NCBI RefSeq assembly: GCF_000471905.2
Contig: NW_006499776.1
Location: 4,085,874 to 4,149,873 of the forward strand
Direction: 5' to 3'
Length of the DNA stretch: 64,000 nt
Source: Amborella trichopoda
Lineage: Eukaryota > Streptophyta > Magnoliopsida > Amborellales > Amborellaceae
This document shows, in pieces, positions 46,899 through 59,826 of the stretch. The notes beneath the pieces were generated by a model. It saw only the letters and a list, made by a program, of their open reading frames with translations, was not told where the DNA came from and did no database searches. The translations under genes and the position numbers were made by a program. The stretch's first letter is position 1. Each line of letters starts with the position of its first letter.

Positions 46899-49800
46899 TT
46901 AATAAAGCCCTGACATACAGTGAAATTTTCGACAGTCTTAGAATTACCCCAGAATATCTTACTAAGCACTCCAAAAGGCTACCTGCCAGATTTTGTAGCA
47001 ATCCGACGTATATAAGGCAGTGTAGACAAAGAAACAATTTCGGAAATATCGGCCTCTAGCACCCTAAAATGGATCCCATAACTAGAATTTTATTTTTGGT
47101 ATGTCAAGTAGCTGTGGGACCACCACCATTGGATTCGGCATGGTAAAAAACCCATAGGGGTCAAGTTTCGGCTTAAACATACGTGTTAAGACAAAGTTAT
47201 GGGTGAAACATTAAAAAGGGATGGGTCGCACACTATTCCCGTGCAGCCTCCCTGCATCAAGTCACCATTAATGGGGAATGATTTCATAGTCATGAGCAGC
47301 AACTATGTAGACCCATATCTCACTCATCCGAGTCGGATCGTCCTCAAATTTTGTGAGCATGTTCATCTTGTCAAGACAAGCGTTTCGATATGTGGTACGT
47401 CCCATGACGATACTTGAGCAAGGAGAAAAGATAGAGAGAACTTGGCGATTCGTGGAAAAAGTTGCAGAAAATTCAGCAGCACCACGACCCACTCGAGTGG
47501 GCATATCTCGACACTCACACATTGATTCGATGCGAGACCAGTTCCATCGTGTGCGTAAGGTATAGGGATATCTCTGGTCCAAACCTAGCACATGATGAAC
47601 GGTTGGGATTTGGCACATGAAGGTGTCAAAATTACTGTAAATTTCATCTGTCGAAATTCAAGATCGGGCCAAAATCCAAAAGTTGTGAAATCTTCATCCG
47701 AGCACGAAATCGAGCTGTGTTTGTTGCAACACTATTGTGACGGCATGCTCTGTGCAATACAACGAAGAAATCAAAGAAAACAACAAGGAAGGAGCACACA
47801 ATTGATCTAGAGTTTCCAAAACATCCAAATTTCGAGTCGTGTGATCGTGGCCTAAAAACGAGATCAATGGTTCGAAGTTGGTATCAAATTGATCGTCATG
47901 CCAAGCCCAACGAGAAAGTAATCATCGTTTTGATAAACGGGCGTCGGAGCAACCCCGAATCATCCATGGAAGATCACGCACGTTCTAGGGCAGCAGTAGG
48001 GACTATTTTGGAATTTCATATATGGTTGGGGAAGAGCAAAACCGTTATTTTTGCACCCTATATTTAGATTTTTCTTTAATTCAAATAAATTGTAATTATC
48101 ATCAATTACGCTAGTTTTTTGGCATCCACCGATGTTTGAGCCCAATTTTTTAAATACATGCTAAACCTAATTGTAAAGGGTTCCACGCTGATCAATAAAA
48201 TTTGAGAGTTTTCTTTGAGATTGTGGTGCGTCTTGGAGAGAGAGAGAGAGGAGAGAGAAGAAAAAGTCTGGCACCCTTTGGTGAATGTAACTCTCTCTCT
48301 CCTCCTCTCATCTCTCTCTCTCTTTCTCTCTCCTCTTCTCTCTATCTTTTTCTCTCTTCTCTCAACATGCGTGGCAGTGGGCAGTCAAGTGCGCGTCTTT
48401 CATCTTTTTCTTTTCTCTTTTCCTATGTTCTCTTTCTTTACTTATCCTCATTATTTCCTAATCCTTCTTCTCTCTTTCCTAATCTCTCACTTCCTTCTTT
48501 CTCCCTGTCCTCTTTCTTCTCCATTCATGCACGGTGGAGTCTATCGCTGGACGTGATGTCCTCCTCCTCTGGAACACACACAGTGGGCTAGGCCTTAACC
48601 CGAATGGCAGGTCAGGCCTCTGTTTGAGCTTCTCCTTCTTCCTATGTCATGGATGTCAGAGGCCTATTGCTGTCCATATCTTTCCTCTCTCCTCTGTCGT
48701 GGACAGCAGAAGCTCATCGCTATCCATGTTTTCTCTTTCCTCCTTCCTATGTCATGGACAACAAAAGTCATCGTCGCCCATGTTTTCTCTCTCCTCATCC
48801 TTTTGTCAAGGACGGTGGATGCTCGTCGCTGTCCATATTTTCTCTCCCCTCATCTCTTTGTCATGGACAGCGAAAGCCCATCTCCATCCCTGTTCTTATC
48901 CTCTCCCTCTTTTATCATGGACGACGGCAGTTTATCGTTGTCTGTGTTTTTTTTCTCTTCTTTATCTTCAATCATGGACGGTGGGAGCCCATTACCGTCC
49001 ATGTTTCTTCCTCTTCTCTCTCTTGTCATGGACGACAGAAGCCCTTCGCTGCCCATGTTTCTTCCTTTTCTCTCTTTTGTCATGCACAGCAGAAGCCTAT
49101 CACCGTCCTTGTTTCTTTCTCTTCTCTCTCTAGTCATGGACGACGGAAGCTCATCGCTGTTCATGTTTCTTCCTCTTCTCTCTCTCCAGTAATGAACGAC
49201 GGAAGCTCATTGCCATCCATGTTTCCCTTCTTCCCTCTCTCTTTTCTTTCTCTTCTTTCTCTCTTTGTCCTTCTCTCTTCCCTTTTCCTTCTCTCTTCTT
49301 TCTCTCTCTTCTTTCTTTTTATCTCTTCTTCTCATCCTCTTTTTTCTCTGTCTATCTCTCTTCCCTCTCTCCCTTCTTTCTTCTTCATCGATTTCTCATC
49401 TTCTTCTCTCTTCTCCTTTCTTTCCTCTCTCTCCTTAATTTTTCTTCTCTTTTCTTCTCCTTCTCTCTTCTTCTATTTTCCCTTTTCCCTCTCTTTCTTT
49501 TCTCTCTTCTTTCTTCATCCTCTCTCGTTTGACTAAAGGAGATTGAGACTAACACTGTCATGGTAGTCATGTTATCTAGCAGTAATGCTGTTGTGCCAGT
49601 CTAAGTTATCGTGCCCGTCTTACTGCCATGACAAACTAGCCATCGTGCCAAGCCGGTTGGTAGTGGTTCCGTCGTTTAGTAGTAATGTCGTTGTATCGGT
49701 TTGAGTTACTGTGCCCATCTTGCTACCACACCGGGTCAATCACCTACTGATCTAACCACCATGTCAGTCTAGCCGCCTGATCAAATTCTTCTCTCCCCTT

Positions 49801-50222
49801 TCCTTTATTCTATCTCTTCCTTTTCTTCTTCTCACCCCAATCTTTATCCTCTTATTCTTCCCTTTTTCTCTTGGATGTGCTCTCTTGTGTACATTCGCCC
49901 AAAGACAAGGTGGGGTCCCTTGATCCACTTGTCTTGTAAAATTAACCATGTGCGTGTGACTGCAGAAACAGGAGAGTACAGGCCAAGGGGGACGATTTCG
50001 AACCCTTTGTAGTACTGGGGGGCTTTCTTCATGATCTAAGAGGGCAGCCACACGACCCAGCCTGAGTAAGTCCCAAATCCACATTAAATTCCTCTCTCAT
50101 TGGTTGGTATAACTACCCTTGTTTCCTAACAAGGTTCCTGAGAGAGCGATCTCAAGTCTCGGGTTCCCCTGAAACCCTAGACATGTTCCACCAGGTTATC
50201 TCAACTTGGAGGCACCTAACCA
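46899..50222 (+). mobile_element. TatA 3' LTR
   Basis: About 3.3 kb. A purine stretch (aataaaaggggaag, 46,881-46,894) lies just before it. The LTR ends gaggcacctaacca at 50,222, and the next base begins Tekay-1 gag sequence. It contains the minisatellite (48,640-49,225) and a CT-rich region to 49,520. The 5' edge is approximate (46,899-46,911). Confidence 0.8.
48640..49225 (+). repeat. Palindromic minisatellite in TatA 3' LTR
   Basis: Around ten units of the catggacgg...ccgtccatg type with pyrimidine spacers; same array as 11,890-12,470. The long open frames here are repeat artefacts. Confidence 0.85.
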
Positions 50223-51058
50223 AGTGTACCTTTGATCACCGAGGTGGACTCCTTGGCCTCCTGATCAGTGAGGGCGAACACTCGTCCTTGGGTCTTCGGG
50301 AGGTCCGCGGTTTTCGTCATAGGGCAGTCTCTAACCCAGTGACCAGGCTTGCCACATTTTAGGCACACATTCCTTTTCTGTAGCATTCAGTGGTAGTGTG
50401 GTTATCCTTCCCACAATGAGTACAAGCAAGGCAGCGATCACTATCCATATTGCCTAGGAGATTCTTCTGGGTCCTCTGGTTAAGCTGATATGGCTTCCCT
50501 GTAACATCTCTCCTTGGGAATTGCAGGGGCTTCTTCCCAAACCTTCTCGATGGCACTGCCTTCATCCTTCCTTCCTTCCTTGATCTGTGGTCCTCACAGT
50601 CTCTCTCAATCTTCAGAGCGAGGTCTACCAATGGGGCGTATGACTTTAGGTTGGCCGACATTACTCTACCCCTGATATCCAGCCATAGGCCCCTCTCAAA
50701 TTTAGCTTCCTTTCGTGTCTCGGTGTTTATAATGTGGGGCATGTACCTAGAGAGCTCTACAAACTTGGCGGCATACTGTTCCACAGTCATGCCCCCTTCT
50801 TGGATTTCGATAAACGCTACTTTTTTCCTTTCCCTGACTGAATTTGGGAAGTACTTCTCGTCAAACGCCGCCATGAAATTTTCCTAGGTGGTCTCGATTC
50901 CTGACTCCCTCCAGGATTGCTTTACTACGTCCCACCAGTGTTTTGCTTCCCCTTCTAGCATGAAGGCCCCTAGTTTAACTTTCTGCTCATCCGAGCAGTG
51001 TAACACTTCTAGGATCTTTTCTATATGTCTCTTCCACTTCCCGGTCTTCTCTCCTCCT
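50223..51058 (-). pseudogene. Tekay-1 gag and start of protease region
   Basis: On the minus strand: KWKRHIEKILEVLHCSDEQK, LGAFMLEGEAKHWWDVVKQS, a TAG near 50,885, then AAFDEKYFPNSVRERKKVAF, EGGMTVEQYAAKFVELSRYM, FERGLWLDIRGRVMSANL and the nucleocapsid boxes CLACTHCGKDNHTTTECYRK and CLKCGKPGHWVRDCP. It ends TQGRVFALTDQEAKESTSVI, the usual run-in to protease, where TatA interrupts. The gag start, about 100-150 residues, is missing at 51,058, joined directly to LTR sequence. Confidence 0.85.
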
Positions 51059-51061
51059 CAG

Positions 51062-53856
51062 GGTGAACTCAACGCCATTATTTGGTAATCAAAGCAAACC
51101 ATGCAAAGATAAATACATCATAATTTTAAATACAGGAGCAAATTATTAATTTAAAGCTCCATACATTAACAAAAGGGCTTTACATAAATTTCTTCCAAAA
51201 TATTACATTTGAGTCTAGGGCATCAGGGCCCAAAATTTATAGATTCATGCAATAAACAAAAACCAGGGCTAGACTTCCCAACCACATACAGGATCTAGAT
51301 CCCGCCTCCAAAAAGTCTGGCTTCAACCTCCTTCAGGAATCCCAACCATTCCAACTCTTGACCTGTTGTTATCAGTTTACAAAGAGGGGAGGGAGAAATG
51401 GGATGAGCTATACAGCCCAGTAAGTAGGTCTAAGCACTATTCACTAATAAAGATCCTACTCATGAATCATAAACAATTTATTTAACTGTACGGAATTTTA
51501 GTGTAGCAAACATGAGAATCAACGATCAAGTCAGTACATCAATTATAAGCATTCTATCCATATAACAATTATCATTCAATGGATTCAATCATCGGCATTC
51601 ACAATCACTATTCAATCATTACCCACTCTCCCTAGCTCACCTACTCCCATAGTAGAGGCCCTATTCATCGGGCTAAGCCAATCCCATTGCTGAGAACCTC
51701 TACCATATCTCAGGAGGGAGGGCAATGACAAGTGGGAAAATCTATTTTGTAATGCCCTCATACTCACACACACGGCCCCTAGCGTGCATTGGAGGTTCGA
51801 TAGACACTTACCTTATAAGGCGTCTGTCGTTGGTATTTTCTCAGTAAATCTTAGGGGGATGCGACCCTCCCATTTCACTTTTCCCCTAATTTCATCCTAT
51901 CATTCATCAAGTTAAGGGATATAGCTGGCATCACTTTCCTCAATATAGTAGTCCTCACTACCGATGGGTGCCCCATCGCGTAGCAAGCAGTACCAATATA
52001 ACAGTATCCACTACCAATGGGTGCCCCATCACATAGTGGCCAGTATCAGTATCATAATAGAACAGTGCCCACTACCAATGGGTGTCCCATTGCATAGTGG
52101 TCGTTATCACGGTATCATATCATGCTCAATCATTTAACTCATTCATCATGCAAAGTCTGAGCCTTGTTTAGAAATATATAGCTATCATGTACGCTATGCC
52201 ACTTAGCACGAAACATCCATTATAAGAGGGCTATCACAAGGCACGTACACTTATCAATTAGTATTCTTAACACTTTATCACATTAGCACTACAACATTTG
52301 TAAAGTAATGTTTATAGTAGAGCTATCATATGGAAATTGCATTTATCGATTATCACGTATCGTATGGTCCCATAGCATTGTTCACATAACACTATGGCAC
52401 TCAACATGTAGCACTCATTATATGAAAACTATCACATGACTGAAATTCTAGGTGACGACTAACAATAACGTACCTCTCTTTACGGAGGTATAACTCCCAA
52501 TCTAGGGAGAATTTCAAAATAGTTTAAACATGTAACTGTAAGCTTACACATAGATCTTAAAAATAGCAGTGGTTTGAAGATGTTCGGGCATCGTTTGATA
52601 GGCCAAAAGTGTGGCACAAAAGGAGTCATAGTTGCTGGAATTTGCCGTGACTGTGGGCAGTGACATGGCCCAACATTTTGAGGCGTATCTTTTGATCTTT
52701 ACAGAATTTTAACATAGTATAAAAAGAAAACTTAAAATAGACACACATATCTTTCATTCAATACTGATTTGAACCCATTTGGGCATCGAAAAGCCCAAGG
52801 AAAAGACCCTCACATTGCTGAAAAATCCCTTTATTCATGCTATCCAATGATACATGCCATTTCACACACCAAAATAAAACCCAGCAAAAGCCTTATTCAT
52901 ATCAAGCAGTTTAAGTTTTACAAGGAAACTACTCTATAAATTTATCAAGTTCATCACTCGAAGCTCAATCACTCATCCAATCCACTTTTTATTCATCTAT
53001 ATTGATACACCTCATTCTATCATATTGCTTTTCATATCTACTTAAATTTAATCCCTATGCGGTTGAGTGATGCATGCCACTAGACCCACTTACTTGATCC
53101 CTCACGATGTCTTCAATCTCCTCTCACGGCCTTCTTTAGCTTCCTCCACCTTCACCTGTTGGCTGTCTTCAAGGGACGACAGTAGGTTTTTTTAGAGAGA
53201 GAGAGAAAAAGAGTTTAAGGTGGAAGAATGAGGGGGAAACGATGTTGCTTGAAGAGGGGAAGGCTTAAAAGGGAAGGGTTGGGAAAATACTATGGCTGAG
53301 GCAGTCACATGTGGCTCTGACACGTATAGAGCAGTGCTGACACATACGGCGACCGTATGTTTGACCAAGACACTCCCAGTGTTGCCCTCAATTCACGCAC
53401 ATTGTTGCTCTCTTCATTTCACAGATGACTCTGGGTCACAGCCGGTGCTGGTTCACAGACGGCGCTATGCTTACGGCGACGCCCCAATTTAACTCACGGT
53501 GATGCCTTTCGCAGGCGGCGTTGCCCTTCCTTTCTCGCTTCACAGCGGGCGCCGGGTCTTAAATTCACAGACGGCGATGGTGTGTTTACACAGTCGGCCC
53601 TGCGTCTTCTTACACAGTCGACGATAGTCCCCACGCATGTGGCATTATTGCCAGCACATGCGGCGATGCGCAGACAGCGTTGCCCTCTTACACATGTGGC
53701 GATTCATCTTCTTTCTCTCTCTTTTGCTTCTTTACCATAGGCGGCGCTAAGCTCTTATACACATGTGGCGATGCTCCAAACGACGCTAGGTCTCTGCCTC
53801 ACCTTCCATCACCGTGCGTGTCACTGGGCTGGGAGAAAATTGTGGTCCTTACACCA
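51062..53856 (-). mobile_element. Tekay-1 5' LTR, 3' end deleted
   Basis: Aligns closely with 4,738-7,603. On the minus strand it starts TGGTGTAAGGACC at 53,856. It lacks the last ~95 bp (the cacgacccc-type end) and the primer-binding site: LTR text begins at gggtgaactcaacgcc right after gag. Confidence 0.8.
51957..52105. repeat. Three hairpin motifs in Tekay-1 5' LTR
   Basis: Units at about 51,957 (gatgggtgccccatc), 52,010 and 52,070 (aatgggtgtcccatt) with outer arms ccacta/tagtgg. Counterparts of 5,637-5,790. Confidence 0.75.
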
Positions 53857-54786
53857 TAAAAGGTTGGCTTTTACACTATTGCAGTGAAGACTTAGTGAAC
53901 CAATTTTCATTTATGGAAACTTTGTTTTCCCATATCGGGATAATTTTTTAATTGCTCATAACTTGCTCGTTTTGAGTCAAAAGAAGCTCAAATTTGGACA
54001 CAAGCTAGGTCTCGACGATCCGGTCGTTTTGACATTTTTCACGCATCGTGACGTGGCTTGAAACGAGAGAATTTCTAGAGAGAAGATAAACTCAAAAGTT
54101 TAAAAATCAGATTTTATACAAGAAGACATCCCAAACTTTGTGTAGTCATCACTTGAGATCCGGATGTCAGATTGTTGCAAATATAGGTCAGTTGCGACCA
54201 TATCCCGAAGGGCTACAATTTGATTTAGTTTTGCACACAATTGGAGGCTAGATAGTGTGAATTTTTAGATTGAAAAAGACAAGATTTTTCAGTCACCTGA
54301 ATCCCATTTTTTGGCAACTTCCCAAATTTCAAATATGCTTAAACAAAAATCAAATTGGATGAAATTTAGTGCCAAATGATCGTGACAATGTCCTCTTCAA
54401 TTTAAAATCAAAATGAGGATTCAGAATGTCATGAATCGCATCGGGTTGGTGGTCGAAGTTCATGGACGTGGTCGAATTTTTTGTTCTCAATGAAAAATCT
54501 GTTTAAAGATGGTCAAAGGGCATCAAAATGTTTGTGATAGATCAAACATCGATTCTACAATGATTGATCACCCTTGTTACCGCTGTAAGGGTTCGAAAAA
54601 GATCCTCGAAGTCTAGCAATGAAAGAGGCCCCTCATGGAGGGATGGTTTTATCACTTGCTCAAAACATCTAAGGGGTATTTTGGTCAGTTGGTCAAAAAG
54701 TAGGATTTTATTTTAATTCATTTAATATGTAATTTTTCACAAATTGTATTAGTTTTGAGCAATCCACCCATGCTTTGTGACTGCTC

Positions 54787-54794
54787 TATATAAG
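54787..54794 (+). promoter_or_regulatory. TATA box of TatC LTR
   Basis: TATATAAG in ctgctctatataagtaagct, followed by a short leader and gagagagaaa stretches. Confidence 0.5.
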
Positions 54795-54944
54795 TAAGCT
54801 TAATTCATTTGTAATGAGGCTCAATCATTTTTATAAAAACTTGAGCATTGAAGAGTGAGTTGAATTCATTATTTTGCCTTGCTTCCAAGTGTTTGATCAA
54901 GTTGTGAGGAGAGAGAAATTTTAGGTAGAGAGAGAAAATACCCC

Positions 54945-55030
54945 TAAACCATACACCACACCCTAGACCTTAGATCATACACTGCACCATACACCTTACA
55001 CCCTACACCATACACCATACACCCTAGCCT
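54945..55030. repeat. Degenerate CCCTA-type repeat
   Basis: Repeats of catacacc, ccctacacc and ccctagac, 7-9 bp long. They resemble plant telomere repeats (CCCTAAA) only loosely. Confidence 0.6.
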
Positions 55031-56707
55031 ACATCCCTAGTCCATGCACCATACCCTAATCTTAAGTCGCACCTAGTCTTTATCTCTCTTGTGCAAGCAA
55101 GGAGGCCAAAGGAGGTGCACGTAGGCTAGGTCCCTCTTAAGCCTACTCTCTCTCCTCTCTCCCTTCTCTCTCTACCCTTCTCTTCTCTACATGGAAGCAC
55201 GAAGCCGCAACAGCCTGCGGTCCCATCTCACCTCCTTCTCTTTTATCTTCTCTTCTCCCCCTCTCTTTGCACTCTATGCATGGAGCCACATTAGGCAGCG
55301 GCCCCTGCCCTACATGTCAACCTGCAGCCCCATCTCCCCTCATTTTCTTTTCTTTTCTCTTCTCCCCTCTCTTTGCTCCCTATGTCCAGGGCTGCATGAT
55401 GCAGTGGCCCTGGCCCTACACACTCCCCCTCTTCTTATCTCTTCTCAACTACATCCAGGACCACAACAACTTATGGCCCCAAGCATTCTATCCACATCTC
55501 TCTCTTTGTCATTCCCTTCTTATTCTAGAGTCTAGGGCCGCATTTGTGTACGAATCCAGAGGACCCAGAGCAAACAACTCATATCCTTCTCCACTCACCT
55601 TCCTTCCCCCCCCCGCCCCACACACACAAAACGGGCAGCCGCGCCTAGAAGTAGCCTTACCCCTTCTATTTCCCAACCTCTTTTCTTTACCCCTTTAAAC
55701 TCCCCACTCACACAGAGCCGCATACTGGAGTGAACTTCTTTCTTCGCACTCTTGTCTTCCTACCCCTTCTTCCTCTTACATTCTAATCTATGGCTCCATC
55801 ATAGTACATGGTTGGGGCTGGTTTTCGTTTTGGTCCTTATGCGAATGGGATGTGTACGCCTGGGGGAGAAAACCCTCTCTCAAACAATTGCGGGGATCCG
55901 CTTATTCTGGGCAGCTATGGATGCGCGTGCGCGGGCTCTGCTGAGAGTGGATAGGAATCAACAATGAAAGATATTTTTACAACGGGGATGCGTTTGGATG
56001 CTTACCTCGCCGTTGGGTATTCGTGGGACACACTTGGGTGATTTGCCCTCTTAGAATAATTATGAAGCCTTTCGACTGTCAGCCAACATGGTTTGGATGG
56101 GGACTCTCTTCAGGCTTCCAAAAGATCTCTTCTCTCTCATTCTTGCTTGCAATTGTGATGGGGCTCGATTATCCCTCCCTGTGACGATTCCCTCAGAGAG
56201 GCTGACTGGTTGGCGAAGAGGGTATGAGAGAACCCAAGGATTAGGACTCGTGGGTTCACTCGGGACATCACATTTGTTGCGGACACGGGTTCCTACGCGG
56301 GGCAAATGATGTCTAGAGGAGAAGAGAGAGAGGGCTTGGGATGTGACTTGGCTTAAGAAGAGAAAGAGAATGGGTCCGTGCACTTAGATATATTTTCTCT
56401 CTATGAGAAGGATCAAAACCGCCCACTCAAGGGTATTTTCTCTCTCTGAAAGTTTTCTCTCTCCTCTCAGTGGGATTAAGGGTTCGACAACAAAAGATGA
56501 GTGAAAACAAGCGTTATGCCTCTGTTTTAGTGATGAATAATCCACCTTTTTACAAATGACTTAAGTTTGTTTTAGGGTTTCTTAGGGTTTTTCATGGTTT
56601 GCCTCTTTTATTGATATTGAATATGCATCATTGATCTTGGGTGACTTGTGGGGTGAGAGATATGAGCCATCCATACCATAAATTAGTAATCAAGATCATA
56701 TATGAAA

Positions 56708-59250
56708 TGTCACGACCCCGCCCCTGACCGCCTTATCGTACATGACGGCGAGTGATCGGATGCGGTTTCGTGATCCCGATGTAACGCTTGTCAAATAGGT
56801 TGGGGGAACTCAACACCATTATTTGGTAATCACAGAAAACCATGGAAAGATAAATACATCAACAATATAAAAACATAGGGGAAACTAATTGATTTAAGCT
56901 CCATACATTAACAAAAGGGCTTTACATAGCATTCTTCCAAAATATTACATTGGAGTTTAGGGCAGTAGGGCCCAAATTTACAGATTCACACAATAAACAA
57001 AATCCAAGACTAGACCTCTTAACCACATACAAGATTTAGATCCGGCCTCCCAAAATGTCTGGCTTCAGCCTCCTCCAGGAATCCCCCGGTTCCAAGCTTT
57101 GACCTATTGTTATCAGTCTACAAGAGGGAAGGGAGAAATGTGATGAGCTATATAGCCCAGTAAGTAGGTTTAAGCGCTATGCATCAATGCAGAGCCTACT
57201 CATGAATCATAAACAAGTATTTAACTATACAGAATTTCAGTGCAGTAGTCATGCAAATCAGCGATCAAGTCAGTACACCAATTATAAGCATTTTATCCAT
57301 ATAGCAATATTCATACAAATGGTTCAATCATTGACATTCACAGTTACTATTCAAATTATTACCCACTCACTCCTTAGTTCACCTACTCCCTCATTAGAGT
57401 CCTTATCCATCGGGCTAAGCCAATCCAATGTTAGAACCTCTACCATCTATCAGGAGGGAGGGCAATGACAAGTGGGGAAATTCCACTTCGTGATGCCCTC
57501 ATACTCACACACACGATCCCCAGGGGGTTTGATAGGCACTTACCTTGCAAGGTGTCAGTCACTGGTCTTACCTCAGTAAAGCTAGGGGGGTGCGACCCTC
57601 CCATTTCACTCTTCCCATAACTGCATTCTATCATTCAACAAATTAGGGGATATAACCGGCATCACTTTCCTCAGTGTAGAAAATCCTCACTACCGATGGG
57701 TGCCCCACCACGTAGCGAGCAGTATTAGTATCATAACATAACAGTGCCCACTACCAATGGGTGTCCCATTGCGTGTGGTCATAGCACAGTATCACATCAT
57801 GTTCAATCATTTAACTCATTCATGTTAAATCAGTACCCTATGACAGATAATTTACATTTTCATCATGGTAGTCTGAGCCTTGTTTAGAAATATACAGCAA
57901 TCATGTACACTATGCCACTTAGCACGAAACATCCATTATAAGAGGGTTATTATAAGGCACATACACTTATCAATTAGTATTCATAACACTTTATCACATT
58001 AGCACTACGGCATTTGTCAAGTAACATTTATCATAGAGCTATCTTATGGCAATTGCACTTATTGATTATCACTTATCGCATGGCCACATAGAATTGTGCA
58101 CATAACACCATGGCACTTAACATGTAGCACTCATTATATGAAAACTATCAAATGACTAAAATTCTAAGTGACGAGTGACAGTAATGTACCCCAATTTTTG
58201 GACACTTAACTCCCAATCTAGGGGGAATTTCGAAATGGTTTAAACTTACAACTATAAGCTTACATATAGATCTTAAAAATGATAGTGTTTTGAAGATGTT
58301 CGGGCATCGTTTGATTGGCCAAAAGTATGGCACAAACAGAGTCACAGTTGCAGGAAATTGCCTTGACTGTGGGTAGTAACATGCCCCAACATTTTGGGGC
58401 GCATCTCTTAGTCCATGCGTAATTTCGAAATGGTGTAAAATGCACAATTAAAATATACAAGCATATTTTTCATTCGAAACCAGTTTGGGCTAGTTTGGAC
58501 ATCGTTTGGCTATTGAAAAGTGCGGTGCAAGAAGAATCATGGTTCTGGAAATTCACACCCTCAAGTTTCGCAGACATTCAAGAGCATTCAATACATCATA
58601 AGCCAAAGTAAATCTTGATGCAAAACTAAGTTTGTAAAAAAATAATCCCTGTCACACACTTCCACCACAATTAAAACCATATACAGGGTTCATCGGTCAT
58701 GGCATCTGAGATTTCAAGCTCATCACAATGTATTCACACTCAAACATCTCATTCTATCCTCCTACTTTTAATATCTACTAAAATTAAATCTTTATGTGGT
58801 TGAATGATGCATGTCACTAGACCCACTTACCTGGTCCTTCACCATGGCTTCAATCTCTTCTCACAGCCTTCCCTGGCTTCCCCTCCCCCCCCCCCCCATC
58901 TTCACCTGTTGGCTATCTTCAAGGGGCGACAGTTGGTTTCTAGAGAGAGTAAGGTGGAAGAATGAGGGAAAATGGGTTGCCTAAAGAGGGGAAGGCTTAA
59001 AAAGGGAAGATTGGCTGGAAAATATTGTGGCTAACGTCACTCACACGCAGCTCTGACATGTACGGAGCATCGCTGACATGTGCGACGACCGTACATTTGA
59101 CCGAGACACTCCCGGCGTTGCCCTCAGTTCAAACACGGTGTTGCTCTCTCTTCATTTCACAAACGATGGTGGATCAGAACCGGCAATGGGTCCCTTTACA
59201 CAGCCAGTGTGTGATGACCCATATTCTAGTGATGGGTATCTTTACACAGT
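56708..59250 (-). mobile_element. Tekay-type LTR, 5' part replaced
   Basis: On the minus strand ends GTGACA at 56,708. Aligns with 4,644 to about 7,330, more diverged than the Tekay-1 LTR pair. After about 59,215 it loses similarity to the GC-rich LTR start. Contains hairpins at 57,690-57,775. A pure C run (58,888-58,899) is inside. Confidence 0.75.
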
Positions 59251-59826
59251 CTCTTTACATGCACTTCTATTGCTCATTCAACATGCATAAATTCCCATGC
59301 ATCCTTATGACTACAATGCAATGGTGGTAGATCTACTTACTTGAATAATAATGGGGCCTTCTCCAATCCTCTGTTCACTCTCACCTGCCCAGCAAAGGCT
59401 GCCCTCCAATAGTCACGTCTTCAAACCTTGGGTCTTAGAGAGGGGAGAAATTAGGGAAGAGTGAGTGGCGTGGATGAGAGGAGAGGCTTAAGTACTCTTA
59501 TGTTTGGGGTGGTGGTCCAAGTGTCATCAAAAGGCTTAAAATCTAGACAAGTGACACTCACTCAGCATGCATCTAATAAGTGGTACTCATAGTCTATGCA
59601 TATCAGTAACGTAGCCGGCGCTGGTCTCCTGCACACAACATAGCTGGCACTGGCCTCCTGCACACAACACAGCCGGTGCTAGTCTCAACTCAGTCGACGC
59701 TGACACTTCTTCTCTTCACAGTTGGCGCTGCTCAACACTAAGTCGGGGCTAACACTTCTTCTTCTCTATCCCGCCCCATTTACCCCAATAAAACCTTCAA
59801 ACACTCAATCCTTAATAAATTCTCAA
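59251..59826 (-). other. Composite LTR/leader sequence
   Basis: Left part (59,290-59,400) resembles the LTR middle (catgc...tctacttact, then ggccttctcc), so part of the LTR is present twice. 59,590-59,730 has cagccggtgct repeats. 59,730-59,826 would be the leader after the primer site of the LTR at 59,910. No gene. Confidence 0.4.

Larger units (their letters stand above)
10296..50222 (+). mobile_element. TatA, Ty3/gypsy Tat-lineage element, interrupted
   Basis: Plus-strand element of about 18 kb once TatB (21,249-43,082) is removed. Order: truncated 5' LTR, leader, gag, zinc-knuckle region, RT, RNase H, archaeal-type RNase H, integrase, AGO-like fragment, repeat-rich 3' region (20,962-21,248 plus 43,083-46,898), 3' LTR. 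The two parts rejoin well at the TatB site: the same ggctgtgtctt-type repeat is found on both sides. No protease is recognisable. Confidence 0.75.
4644..53856 (-). mobile_element. Tekay-1, chromovirus split by nested insertions
   Basis: Ty3/gypsy chromovirus in two parts, 4,644-10,262 and 50,223-53,856. On the minus strand the order is 5' LTR (53,856-51,062), gag (51,058-50,223), [TatA insertion], RT, RNase H, integrase, chromodomain, polypurine tract (7,612-7,604) and 3' LTR (7,603-4,644). The two LTRs are more alike than other Tekay LTRs here, which supports one element. Protease and the RT start are missing at the TatA junction. The outer flanks (cttta / taaaa) do not form a clean target duplication, so the outer edges may have been altered. 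Confidence 0.8.
53857..56707 (+). mobile_element. TatC, Tat-like LTR sequence
   Basis: Built like the TatA LTR but different in sequence: a region of cgctcaaatttgg-type text, TATA at 54,787, a ccctacacc/catacacc repeat, a CT-rich region (55,140-55,190), about four copies of a unit with gccccatctccc and ttctcttctcccctctcttt, and a 3' part to about 56,700. Edges not resolved. The open frames (55,191-55,698) are in these repeats and unconvincing. Confidence 0.5.

Noticed and set aside
48534..49536. 295-residue and other long frames
   Set aside because: They are the catggacgg minisatellite and CT tract of the TatA 3' LTR read in three frames.
55191..55698. Two long overlapping frames in TatC
   Set aside because: They run through CT-rich repeat units; composition is Ser/Pro/Leu-rich from the repeat.
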